This document shows, piece by piece, positions 10,127-19,998 of a DNA stretch of 38,451 nucleotides. The position numbers and the translations under genes are program-made. The DNA comes from Hypsibius dujardini (Eukaryota > Tardigrada > Eutardigrada > Parachela > Hypsibiidae): positions 1-38,451 of the forward strand of contig LRSR01007348.1 of the NCBI GenBank assembly GCA_001579985.1. The letters are read 5' to 3'. Position 1 is the stretch's first letter; every line of letters starts with the position of its first letter. The notes beneath the pieces are model-generated. The model saw only the letters and a program-made list of their open reading frames with translations. It was not told the origin of the DNA and did no database searches.

Positions 10127-13100
10127 TTATACATGTACTTCAGCGTCAGTTTCATCAGGTCCATTGGAGCTCGGATCCTGCTGTTGCAAGCAGTCTAGAA
10201 TCTGTCGGTCTAACTCATCCAAACGCCCGGTGGATTTATTGGTCTCCAACTTGAGGTAGGAAATTCCGGTATCTGTTTTAGTCAACATTTCATCCAAGCT
10301 CTTCCAAATTTCCGTAAAAGTTGATCGACTCTCTGGTTTCAAGCTCCAGCAAGATTGCATCAAATTTACCCTAAAAACAACAGGTGCGATTTTGTCCCAC
10401 TGAATCGTTCGATTCAGAAGAAATACTGGAGCCGATTTCTTAAAGCTAGGTCTCACATATCGTTCGGTGCATGAGCAGGGCGGAAGAGTTGATTGCCTTC
10501 CAAGAGCCACTCCGCAAATGCCACCGCCGAAAACTTGGCCACATCCGGACTGTCGAAAGGCACGAGACCGAGGCTGAACATCTCCCAAAGTACAACGCCG
10601 AATGACCAGACGTCAGATTTCTCCGAGAATTGTCTGCTCAGAATCGCATCCGGAGGCATCCATAAAACGGGTAACGCGATCTGAAAATGAATGACAAGTC
10701 ACAGAAAGGCATGTGTGTGTAAATGTCTGGTATGTTTCGTGAACCTACGAAAGCGTTTTTGACGGTGTAGGCATCGGAACCGTATCGTGCCAGACCAAAA
10801 TCGGATATTTTCATGACTCGCCCATCAGTGACCAAAATGTTTCGCCCCGCCAAGTCACGGTGAATGATAAAACGGGATGTCAAATAAGTCATTCCACGGC
10901 TTATTTGGTGGGCAAATTTGATCAATTCCTCCGTCGATAGCATGTGGTCGGACATGTTTTCGACATCGCTGTCCCAACCACGAGTTTGACATGCTTGCAG
11001 CCACTGCTCTTCCATCTTACTCTGATCAATTGGTGCGCAATTTTTCATGCTGTCCAGGTGAGAATAGAAGGTGGATCGACGGTCCCTTAAAAAAGATACG
11101 AGTGAGCCGTTCGCGCAATATTCCAGCAGCATGCACGGTCGACCTACAGGGATGATAACTGTTGCCACTTTTGCACGTCTACCAGATCCTTTGCCGTGCA
11201 GTATTACAGGGCGCAACGTTTGAAAAAATATTGGTTCATACCTTGGCGGACGACTCCCAATATATTAACAATATTAACGTGGCGCCCACACTTGAGCATG
11301 ATTTCCACTTCCGATATAAACTGCACTCGTTGAGCGTCAACTGAACCCGTAAGAATCTTGGCCGCGACCGTGACCGGACTCTTTGACGTGGTCGGCAAAT
11401 TGTAAGCTAATGCCTTGTAGACTATCCCGAATTCCCCCTTTCCTAAGATCTCATCGCCTAAACAAATTTGTCACTCAAATCCAAATTAGCGTCCCAGATT
11501 TCGGGTATATGTACATGTTCTGTGGTACCTAGTCCAACAGGTAGACAGAGCAATGTTACAATCAAGTACTGCATCAACCTACCGAGTTGCAGCTCGTCCT
11601 TGGTGATCTCAAGTAGGGCGATATATTCGGAGCACACCGCCTTGAGTTCTTTATTTTCCCCCACAAAGGCGAGTTCGAGGCTGTATGTGTTGCCAATCAC
11701 GCGTCGTTTATTCGGCCATTCTCGGTGACGGCTTTTCATTTGCGTTCTCCTACGGTACAGAATCAGCAGGCCTGCTAGCATGGCAATCAACGCGATACCT
11801 CCAATGACAGATCCAACAATGATGTCTGAAGTGGTTTTAGTCTGACTAGTCCCGTTTTGTCCGGGTGGTAAAATTCGTGACCACGCGGGACAGGGATAGG
11901 TGAATGCATGGGCCGTCCATAAACAGGCACCATCTTTGAAGACGCACATCATACAATCGTCACGTAAGCGGAGATCTGCACCGGCAGCGCTGTTGTTGAA
12001 TCGACCACTAATATTCTTGAAGGTGTGCAGCTTGTCGTCCCGTAAAAGCAACGCTAAATTACCATTCACGTTCAATCTAAGGCTGGACACGTACTGCCGG
12101 TCACCTTTGCCCAAGTCTTCTGTGAAGCCAAATCCGTGGCGAATCGAAAAAATGATTGCACCGTCGCAGGTACGGGAAAGCATCATGTTGCCGTCTGTGC
12201 CGATCGTTAGGTTACAGGTCCCATTCAAGTTTGTGACTGATCTGCTATCCAGCATGCCACCTGATGGCAGTATCACTACAAGCAGAAAGGTTCATCCTTT
12301 ATTACGACCTCTATATTTTTTCTATCTTGAAGCACAGATTAACATCATTTATTGAATCTCTTGATGTGGAGTCTCAGTTTCTACCTGAACTGAACTTCGA
12401 CTGGGCTGAAAGCGTCTTCAAGTCACAAAAAGATTATTTCCATTGGCATCGTATAGTGTGCCATAAAATTGTCACCCGGCATTTCAGTCACGTTCTGGCT
12501 TTGGAATAGTCATTTTATATTCGGACTGCCCTAAGGGCTGCCCTTACACAGGATGACATCATTGTTCCGTTGCTTGCAATTGTATTTAAAGCTTGAGTTT
12601 CCAAATTTTGCAAATCATGTGTGCGGTTTTTGCATTTGAGCACTGTCTCGAAACGATTCAATTAACTAGACCCTCACGCCTGTTTTTGAATTTCTGCGTT
12701 TGTTTTTGCTTATTATTCAGATAATAGCGTTTAAATGGGCCGCACAAGCACCGTGTCTTCTTAGAGTAAGAGGTCAGTTCCGGTATTTTTAAAGTCATCA
12801 AGCCGTGATCAAGGCATATATGGGCAGATTGATTGTTGGGCTGACAGGGTCGTTGCCCCCCCCCCAATTTGCCTCCAAGTGCAAAGTCAGTTTGGCAGTC
12901 GAGGGGTTATGCCACTCTCCTGCCGCGCCGGCCCAAAACTGTTCATTCGCCACCGTAACTACTAAAAGGGAACTCTTGATTCAAATTTCGTGGTCTGTTA
13001 TTCAACAACTGAGAAATTAGGAGTCAAATCCTGAGCGATAAGTTACCTGTTGCATTCACAAAAGTTGGCGACGGTGTAGGCTGGCAAAGCGCAAAGCCTC

Positions 13101-16100
13101 CCGACTTCCAAAGACACTCGTTCTCGACGTAGATGCAAAGGAATCCAGTGTCATCTAAACGGAGCTTTGCTCCGGTAAACTGAGGCGTAAACGTTCCGGA
13201 ACTCCACACCCGGAGCAGACCAGTTGTATAGATTGCCAAATTGCCGTTTTCTTCCATCAAAACTGATTGTATTGGTTGTATTGGAGTTTGATATGCAGAT
13301 GTGTCACTGGTCCAAATAGTTTGGTTGTCGCATCGGCGATACACCACCAAGTTGCCATTTGATTGCAGACTCAGTTCAACATTCCTACTGGGAGACCACA
13401 AAGATTCACCAACCAAGAAGCTGTCTCCGGATTCAAGTACCTGTGACCGTGTAAACAGCTATGTTTTGGGAGTGGTTTGGTGGTGATTCTCGTCGCGTTC
13501 ACTAGCACTAAACTTGCAATTGGCACGGCATATATCAAGCAACGTACCTGTCGCGAAGAGTTAGCCAGCGCTACCCGCGTGGTAGGTATCGCGGCAGATC
13601 CACCAGAAATGGTCGGAACAGAAGCTGTTACTGTTAAGTTCTTCACCAACGGACAACCATAACCCCTTCCACTGGAGGTCCATAAACATGCACCATCTTG
13701 ATAGACGCAAAGTATGCAGTCGTTTCTTAAACGAAGATCTGCCCCAGTTGAAGTGGTCCATAACTGGTATTTTGCGACTTCAAGGAACATGTAATCAGTC
13801 CCATTTTCCCCGACGAACTGCAGATTACCTTCCAATGTAATTTTTAATCCCAAAATAGAATTCCTGGGCAAAAATGGAAATTTGTTTGGGATCGAAAATA
13901 TAACAGCCTCGTCACACTGTCGAACGACATTGACATTTCCGTCAGATTGGATAGTCAATGTACACGTTTCGGCTTTTGAAGAGACGGTTTGATTTTGTCG
14001 TAGACTTTCACCGGACCTCAATATGACTGCAAATATGAACATTACACTCAAACGGAATGATGTGATCAGAAAGCATATTGAGCTGAGCATTGTCAGTAAG
14101 GTCGGAATGCAATCCCAAGCACCGACAACCCTGACAGGCATCGAACTGCCAGATAAATACTTGCACTAAATCACTGTACCTTTGGCGTCAGCAAATGTTT
14201 TTGAATATACAGGATCGCATAAGCCAAAACCACCGGAGCTCCAGAGGCACATGGAGTCATTGCGTGCTATGCAGATAGTGCCATCGTTGTTAACTCTCAA
14301 ATCAGCGCCTGCAAACTCTCCGCCAGTGGTATTTGATTGCCAAACTAGAACCTTCTTGGAGTTGTATAAAACCAGATTTCCATCTGCCAGCATCACAGCA
14401 GTCATCGGTGGTCCGTTGACGGGAGAAGTGAATGCCCGCCAGATTAGCGCCCGATCACAACGACGCCGTAACACAAACCCTTGGTCTTTATCCATTTTAA
14501 GTTCTGCGTTTTGTTTAGGTGATAAGATTGAATGGCCTGCCGATAGACTCTGCCCGGACTTTAAAATCTGAACGAATAATTAAGACAATCGGTACGCTGA
14601 ATTATTGCCTACGTGAGTCATTCTGTTCCCGAACGGAGAATGGGATTGATATTCTACTTACGGCAATAGAAATGGCCACTGACACTGGACAGGGATATGT
14701 GATGGCATGAGCCATCCAGAGACAAACCCCGCTCTTATAAACACACATTTGGCAATCGTCTCGCAATCGAAGTTCGGCCGCGGCTGCGGTAATCTCCTTG
14801 TATGACAGCTTATTGATGTCTTTAAAAGGTCTTGCTTTCATGTCCGGAGCTAGCCATACGAGATTGCCATTTTCATTCATACCAAAACCAGAGATGAACG
14901 CCCCTCCAAGTCCTTCTGCGCTATTCAATCCGTGGCGAACCGAGAATATAGCAACACCGTCACATTTCCGATAGAGCACCATATCACCTTGCCGCTCCAC
15001 ATCAAGGTGACATGAACCATTTTTGGAGGGTGCTGATTGCCCCTTGTTTAGTCGTTGTCCCGGCCGCAGGATAACTTGATTATTAATTTGGAATGATAGT
15101 TACTATTCACAGATAATCGTACCACTGCAATTAACGACGCAACTGCCTGCATACCTTGGGCGTCATCAAAACTAGGCACTCTCATCGGCTCGCAGAGCGC
15201 AAGGCCACCCGATCTCCACAGGCAAAACCCTTCTTCATTTTCAATACAAAGTGAACCCGAGTCCTCCAGTCGCAACCGTGATCCCAGAAAATGTCGGCTG
15301 ATCGTACCGGAGGCCCACATGACGTCCGCATCGTCATTGTGCATCGCAAGATTACCATTCATCTGCATCTCGACCGATTGTGAGCGAGAAGCGCCGAAGT
15401 CGGTGTCAGTGGACCAGATGCGCTTTCCGTCGCACTGTCGGAAGACAACCAAATTGCCGTCTGCTAACATCCGAAGTTGGGCAGTGCGATTGGGAGACCA
15501 GAGGGACTCATTCACTAGGAGCTTCGCACCGGGTGCCAGGACCTGAGAACAAACAATGCCGTCAAGCTTGGTGCGCTAGGGTTATGTGGCTTGGTGTTCG
15601 AAAAGGGGTTCAAGTTCAAACCACAACTTGCTTCAACTCGTGGAGATCGAGCTGGAGCAAGGGCTGGAACTGTCCCGGCTGAGCTGTCAGCAATTCCATT
15701 GTTCAGATTACGTGTAAAATGCGAAAGACTCGGAGTTGGCTTGTCAGCAGCTGGGCAAGGAATCGTAACAGCATCAGCGGTCCAAACGCAGATTCCATCT
15801 TTAAATAAACACATCCTACAGTCGTCGCGGACTCGCAGATCACTGCCTGAAGTGTTGTCTACGACGTTGGCTATGATTTGAAAGACACCTGGTTTGACAC
15901 CTAGTTTGGAGTCACTGAGGGTTAGCTCCACATTTCCGTTTGTCGTAAGGCCAAAGCTTGACAGCTTATCAAAATATCTATTGCCGAGGCCATTGGGACT
16001 GCCGCGGCCGTTGCCAATTGAAAATACTGGCAAGCCATCACATTTCCTATACAGAACCACCTCGCCATGCGGTCGCATGGTCAAGTTGCACATCTTGTCC

Positions 16101-16946
16101 TTTGAGAAGAGAGTCATCCCATATTTTAGAAGTTCGCCCGGCTTGAGAATCACTTTAAATCAGAAGCAGAGGTTAAAGGTACGCAGTGTGGGACTGCACA
16201 TACACCTGCACACTCTAATCGGCGCATATATCGTAGATAAATACGCCTTATGATTTCTCGTTCATAATTACATACCCGTAGCGTTTTGAAAACTTGGAGC
16301 GTATGGTGGGTCACACACGGCTACACCGCCTGATGTCCAGAGGCATATCCCGCCCTTTTCCAGACAGATTACACCTAAGTCGTCTGTCAGCCGGAGCCGC
16401 GATCCGGAGAACGGCACATCGACCGTGCCGGACGACCACACCCGCGTCTGACCCGCAGAAAAGAGAACCAAATTACCGTCCTCTTGTAGGAGCGCATATT
16501 GGCCAAGGTCGTCATTCGTGGAGGCGTAGGTAGTCGACCAAATTGTCTTATGATCGCACGCACGAAAAACCACCAAATGCCCGCTCTGTATGGTGAGCTG
16601 GAGACTGTGACTCGGAGACCACAATGACTCACCAACACACAAACGATCACCAGACTCCAGCACCTATATACGTTGTACGATATAAAGGAAATAATCTGAA
16701 ACACTTTCTTGAAGTATTCGTTACAAAAGCGTCATATACCTGCAAGGATCGCGATGCGTTGCTAAAACAGGGTGCAATGTCGGGGTCTGAAAGTATCGCT
16801 TTTGAAATGTTACTGTCTGGATACTTAACGATGAAATCACGACCTTGTACGTGTACACAGATCGCAAAGGGTGCCATTGCACAGCTCCATATGCCTAACC
16901 ACAGTCTGCTCAGTGTGCAAAACCGTCCCATACTTGGACGGAACAT
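10127..16946 (-). CDS. Lectin receptor tyrosine kinase: 8 bulb-type lectin repeats, TM, tyrosine kinase
   Basis: Thirteen exons: 16946–16740, 16663–16276, 16152–15638, 15542–15155, 15074–14662, 14567–14180, 14026–13548, 13440–13047, 12275–11583, 11457–11242, 11143–10749, 10680–10457 and 10370–10127. They total 4944 nt, an exact multiple of three, giving 1647 aa. All introns are GT–AG; twelve junctions match in phase and most introns are 68–130 bp, with one of 771 bp. The ATG at 16946 (or the one at 16931) opens a signal peptide with core [18 protein letters not shown] short linker leads to lectin repeats (residues 70 to about 1190), a TM helix (about 1208–1231, [20 protein letters not shown]), a basic juxtamembrane stretch, then the kinase. 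The weakest call is the donor at 15637 (GTTGAA). Inferred role: surface sensor for mannose-type or related glycans that signals by tyrosine phosphorylation. The ligand is unproven. Recent internal duplication is evident in the ectodomain. Confidence 0.92.
10250..11457 (-). other. Tyrosine kinase domain and tail of the lectin receptor kinase
   Basis: All catalytic landmarks are visible: glycine loop GKGEFG (residues 1294–1299), lysine in VAAK (K1322), αC glutamate in [14 protein letters not shown] (1455–1462), DFG (1475–1477) and [16 protein letters not shown]-x-RN and the LPVLWMPPD segment mark a tyrosine rather than a serine/threonine kinase. APE reads PPD. A hydrophilic insert of about 50 residues between LVSFLRD and the ELIKFAHQI helix recalls the split PDGFR/VEGFR/FGFR kinases. 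Activation-loop tyrosines lie in ARYGSDAYT. Tyr1275 (SEYIAL, juxtamembrane) and Tyr1605 (ISYLKL, tail) fit SH2-docking or ITIM-like patterns; that role is inference. Confidence 0.92.
11885..16663 (-). repeat. Array of eight lectin exons in four A–B pairs
   Basis: A-type exons (16663, 15542, 14567, 13440) are 388, 388, 388 and 394 nt. They start in phase 0 with V/I-L-x-x-G, mostly followed by an ESLWSP segment. B-type exons (16152, 15074, 14026, 12275) start in phase 1 at a valine split across the junction, then I-L-x-x-G…C-x-L, R-x-C-D-x-x-x-x-FSI, and end C-x-W…CP. Each domain has three lectin subrepeats of the form L…DGNLVLY…W. The nearest matches to the sugar-binding consensus QxDxNxVxY are QEDGNLVLF in the first repeat and QSNGNLVVY in the seventh. 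B-type repeats are further from consensus (for example RPHGEVVLY), so some sites may be structural only. The fold is expected to be β-prism II, with conserved cysteine pairs. Confidence 0.9.
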
Positions 16947-17590
16947 TATTTTAGACAAAAAGAAGAAAACATTACTACCGGGTGATTGCGATCGAGCAAC
17001 CAGGGTGCATTTCGACTTTCTGCCTGCCGCTGCGTGCATGTAACCAAACAGCTTGGCCTGGAGCTGACAGATCAAGGTATACACATCTGTTTGCGACTAC
17101 TGTATATTGAGCGTGGTGAAAGAGAAAATATTTTGTCATGTTTGGATGGATATTTCAGCCGTTGCAATTGTATTTCTATTCGCGACCGTTGATGAAGTGT
17201 CTACGCTCGCGGGGAGAGATACTTCCATGATCGAAGGGCATTACTTTCTTCTACTTACTTCGCAAGAAAATACACCTGTCGTATTACATAGAAATGTCGC
17301 CTTCAATATTCTGAAGTACGAACACTCCATTATGCTTGGTTTTATCTGTAATTGGCCTCAAGCAATCAATCGTGCTGCAGTGTCACAGGCACAGTGGATT
17401 CTAACATGACAGATGGCATTGTCGAGCAACAGCCGGAAATTGAGTCGACTTTGCTGGCGGCAACCTTGTCCGACACCCATCGCATCATAAAAAAGTTGAC
17501 TATCCTGCAGATGTGAAGTGTGATTCCGACAGAAATAAGTCCGACGCTGAGTGTTCAGGAGTAGTTTTCGTCATCCGTGGCACGCGTCAT
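16947..17590. other. 5' flank of the lectin receptor kinase; no gene recognised
   Basis: Presumed promoter side of the lectin kinase. Open frames on the plus strand (17107–17409 among others) resemble no family I know, and no core promoter element was convincing. Confidence 0.4.
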
Positions 17591-17593
17591 TTG

Positions 17594-17716
17594 TGAATAC
17601 ACACGTGGTTACAAGATATCGCTACCCGAGTCAAGCCATTTAGCTCGTCCATTGCCCACTAATCGAGGCAAACAGCTTGACTCGGGTAGCGCTATCTTGT
17701 GACCACGTGTGTAATG
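17594..17716. repeat. Long inverted repeat (foldback) with ~38-bp arms
   Basis: The left arm (about 17600–17636) and right arm (about 17675–17711) are near-perfect reverse complements, sharing ACACGTGG…ACAAGATA and GCTACCCGAGTCAAGC. They are separated by a 38-base loop, and weaker pairing extends a few bases outwards. The transcript or single strand would form a strong hairpin. It could be a small foldback element or a structured RNA. No clear target-site duplication was found. Confidence 0.85.
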
Positions 17717-17751
17717 CACACGGTCCTGTCTTATCAAATGTGGTGTCTCGT

Positions 17752-18018
17752 TCACTCTCGTTCGAATTTTACTTGTGGCGTGTCAGAATTTGAATAGTTT
17801 GATTCGTTATGAAAGGCCATCTGTCGAGTATGTCCGACGACAGTCCGAGTATATCTGCGTGATAATTTATCACCGAATACGACAGGCTCACCACAAAATC
17901 TGCATCGTCTCCTCCATGCCAAACGAGTGAAGGGTACCGCTTGACCATAATTGATTACTATACAAACAATATGGGGTGAGCTGTGTCTTTTTTCTAGTGT
18001 CACTATTTGGTGATGCAA
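17752..18018 (-). CDS. Possible small ORF with CxxC motif
   Basis: An open frame of 88 codons without a clear ATG. It contains RRRCRFCGEPVVFGDKL followed by histidines (GHTRQMAFH), which could be part of a zinc-binding fold. No flanking exons or paralogue were found, so it may be chance or a fragment of a mobile element. Confidence 0.2.
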   Translation of the reverse strand: MHHQIVTLEKRHSSPHIVCIVINYGQAVPFTRLAWRRRCRFCGEPVVFGDKLSRRYTRTVVGHTRQMAFHNESNYSNSDTPQVKFERE

Positions 18019-18210
18019 GATTCTTAAACGGTTCTGTGTTCTTACTGGTCGCGTGTTAGGTACAAAACAAGGTTTCTGTTATCTTGCATCGTCAGTACGG
18101 CGGCGCGATTTGGCGAGTAGAGTGAATGTCCAGATGCTAGTCGGTCCAACACATACATAACGCCTGAAGACAATCACACGAGTGATTTAATACTCTAACA
18201 GAGCTGCTCG

Positions 18211-18756
18211 AGGGCTCGTCTAGGATCCTTATAAGCCCGAACTAGGACACATCATGCATGTCCCGGGGTGGGTGACGGGGTAAAATGCTTTTTTTAGAAT
18301 GGAACCCAATATTCAGCCTAGTGTTCCTAATCATTTGAAATTTGTAGGGGTTTGGGGGTCTGATTTCCAAGCCCCCGCCCCCTAGGACTTCAAAGCATTT
18401 TCAAAAATATCAGTTTTTCAATAAATTTTTAGCTGGCCGAAAACCAATATAAGTTCCCTTAATAATTGCGGCTAAAGACATTAGTGTGGTTAAATAAGAG
18501 ATTAACGTAAGATTAATGACGTTAAAAGCCTTCAAAAACGGTCCAAACTTGACGATTAAACTTAAATTTTTGAAAATGGACTGAGTCTCGCCAAGCCCGT
18601 AGTGATCAAACCCCCCACATTCTCACAAGTTTCAAGATATTAGGAATTGTACGCCGCATTTTGGGTTCAGTTTTGTTAAAAAATAATTTTGCCCCCGTGC
18701 CCTGACCCTATCACGAGGGATCTCGGTCCGACTTATAAGGACCCTAAACGAGGGTC
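18211..18756. mobile_element. MITE-like element with ~75-bp terminal inverted repeats
   Basis: The left end (CTCGTCTAGGATCCTTATAAG…GGGGTGGGTGACGGGG) matches the reverse complement of the right end (CTCGTTTAGGGTCCTTATAAG…GGGTCAGGGCACGGGGG) over about 75 bp. The interior has no ORF. A third related end lies at 32746–32822, so this is a dispersed non-autonomous family. Confidence 0.75.
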
Positions 18757-18891
18757 ACTTCCGTCTAACTACAAACATTTTCAAACAGGGAAGGTAAACT
18801 ATTAATTGCTTAGGATATTTATTGCTTCGAATTCATTTTCCAACTTCTCAAACCACAAATGAAAAGGCTCTTTTGAGCCTGGCCGCCCAGC

Positions 18892-19263
18892 GCCCATACT
18901 GATCGACAAGAGTGTCACCAGTGAGACGGTCTGCCAGAAGTCCGGCAATCAACCAAAAAATTCGATCAACGTCACACTCAACGGTTCACGCCATGGGAGG
19001 ATGCGTGTGATCTGTGTACCGGATGCGGTGATGCTGAACGGCAGAGACGGCCAGGCCAGTGCGACGTGTAGCAGAACGAAGGGTTCTTTTTGCCGCCAAA
19101 AGTGGAATACAATCAGGTTGAAGGACTGGGCGAGGATGATCAGCATGTTCATAATGAGTGGAAGGACGTTTAAGGAGAAAAAAACCCGCGGAGGAAGAGT
19201 GCAATTCGTCCGAGTGACGTTGGAGATGTTATCTTCGAGGAATGTAAGGGAAGTGAGGTTCAT
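18892..19263 (-). pseudogene. Truncated dead copy of the single-exon GPCR
   Basis: Begins with an ATG at 19263 (MNLTSLTFLED) and matches the intact GPCR through TM1 and TM2. It meets a TGA (18949–18951) in place of a glycine before TM3, then resumes LPDFW…SLVTLLSISM and stops matching at the DRW codons, where the segmental duplication ends. TM4–TM7 are absent. Confidence 0.9.
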
Positions 19264-19998
19264 TCTAAGCGCTCTCAGAGAAGAACGTTCTACGCGTGCC
19301 GTGTTAGAAATCAAGACACGTTGTCTATGCGGACATAATAAAACAATGCTAGACAATATGGTTTAAACGTGACACGAAGGACGTGCTTCTGTGCGCGTGC
19401 AGTCTGAAAGGAATATGGGCCCGTGGATGAAATGTTTTCGCTGTCATGTATATTTTCCCCGAACGTTTCAATATTCAAGAGTTGCCGAGTGTTGGATTTT
19501 CCACCCTCTTTCTGTTGCATGCTTGCAATGTCGGCCAAGCAAATCCGCATTGTGGGTGCAGGTGGCCAATTACATCAAGACGACAGTGAAGTCCAATGCC
19601 AAAGGTGCATCTCTCCCATCACTACAGAGATCTTCTCACGTTGGCTTCTGGGGAGTCTGTAAAAGTGTTTACTAACTGCGTGACCACCCGTTGCATTGGG
19701 TGATGCGAGGAAACATCACGAAATCACATCCGAGGGAACTCTGGCAACCCTCATCCCATCGTGTCTTTCAATTCAACAAATGTGCGCTGGAGATTGTTGT
19801 CCATGAATGTACCGTGCTTTACTACTCCGATTGGCCTGGGTCTTGTATGTTCCGATTTCTATGAGCTCAGAAATAACTGAAGCAATTAAACCGGGCACAA
19901 CTGCTTTCTTTTGATTTTGTTGTAAACAATTGAGAGTTGGATTAAAAACAGCTGTTCAATCAGACCGGAATATTCCCAGAATTTCCGTCACCTAAAGC

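Noticed and set aside
12276-13046. The unusually long (771 bp) intron of the lectin kinase searched for an extra lectin exon or nested gene
   Set aside because: Plus-strand frames there are short and featureless, no lectin motif was found on the minus strand, and direct splicing of 13047 to 12275 is in phase.
14026-14141. Met-initiated hydrophobic stretch before the sixth lectin repeat, possible separate gene start with signal peptide
   Set aside because: The phase-1 donor at 14179 and the acceptor at 14027 fit the repeating A–B pattern exactly, so this is intron sequence read through; an alternative promoter here is possible but unsupported.
16624-17043. Plus-strand ORF of 139 codons opposite the lectin-kinase first exon
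   Set aside because: It overlaps the signal-peptide exon on the other strand and has no recognisable motif or paired splice sites.
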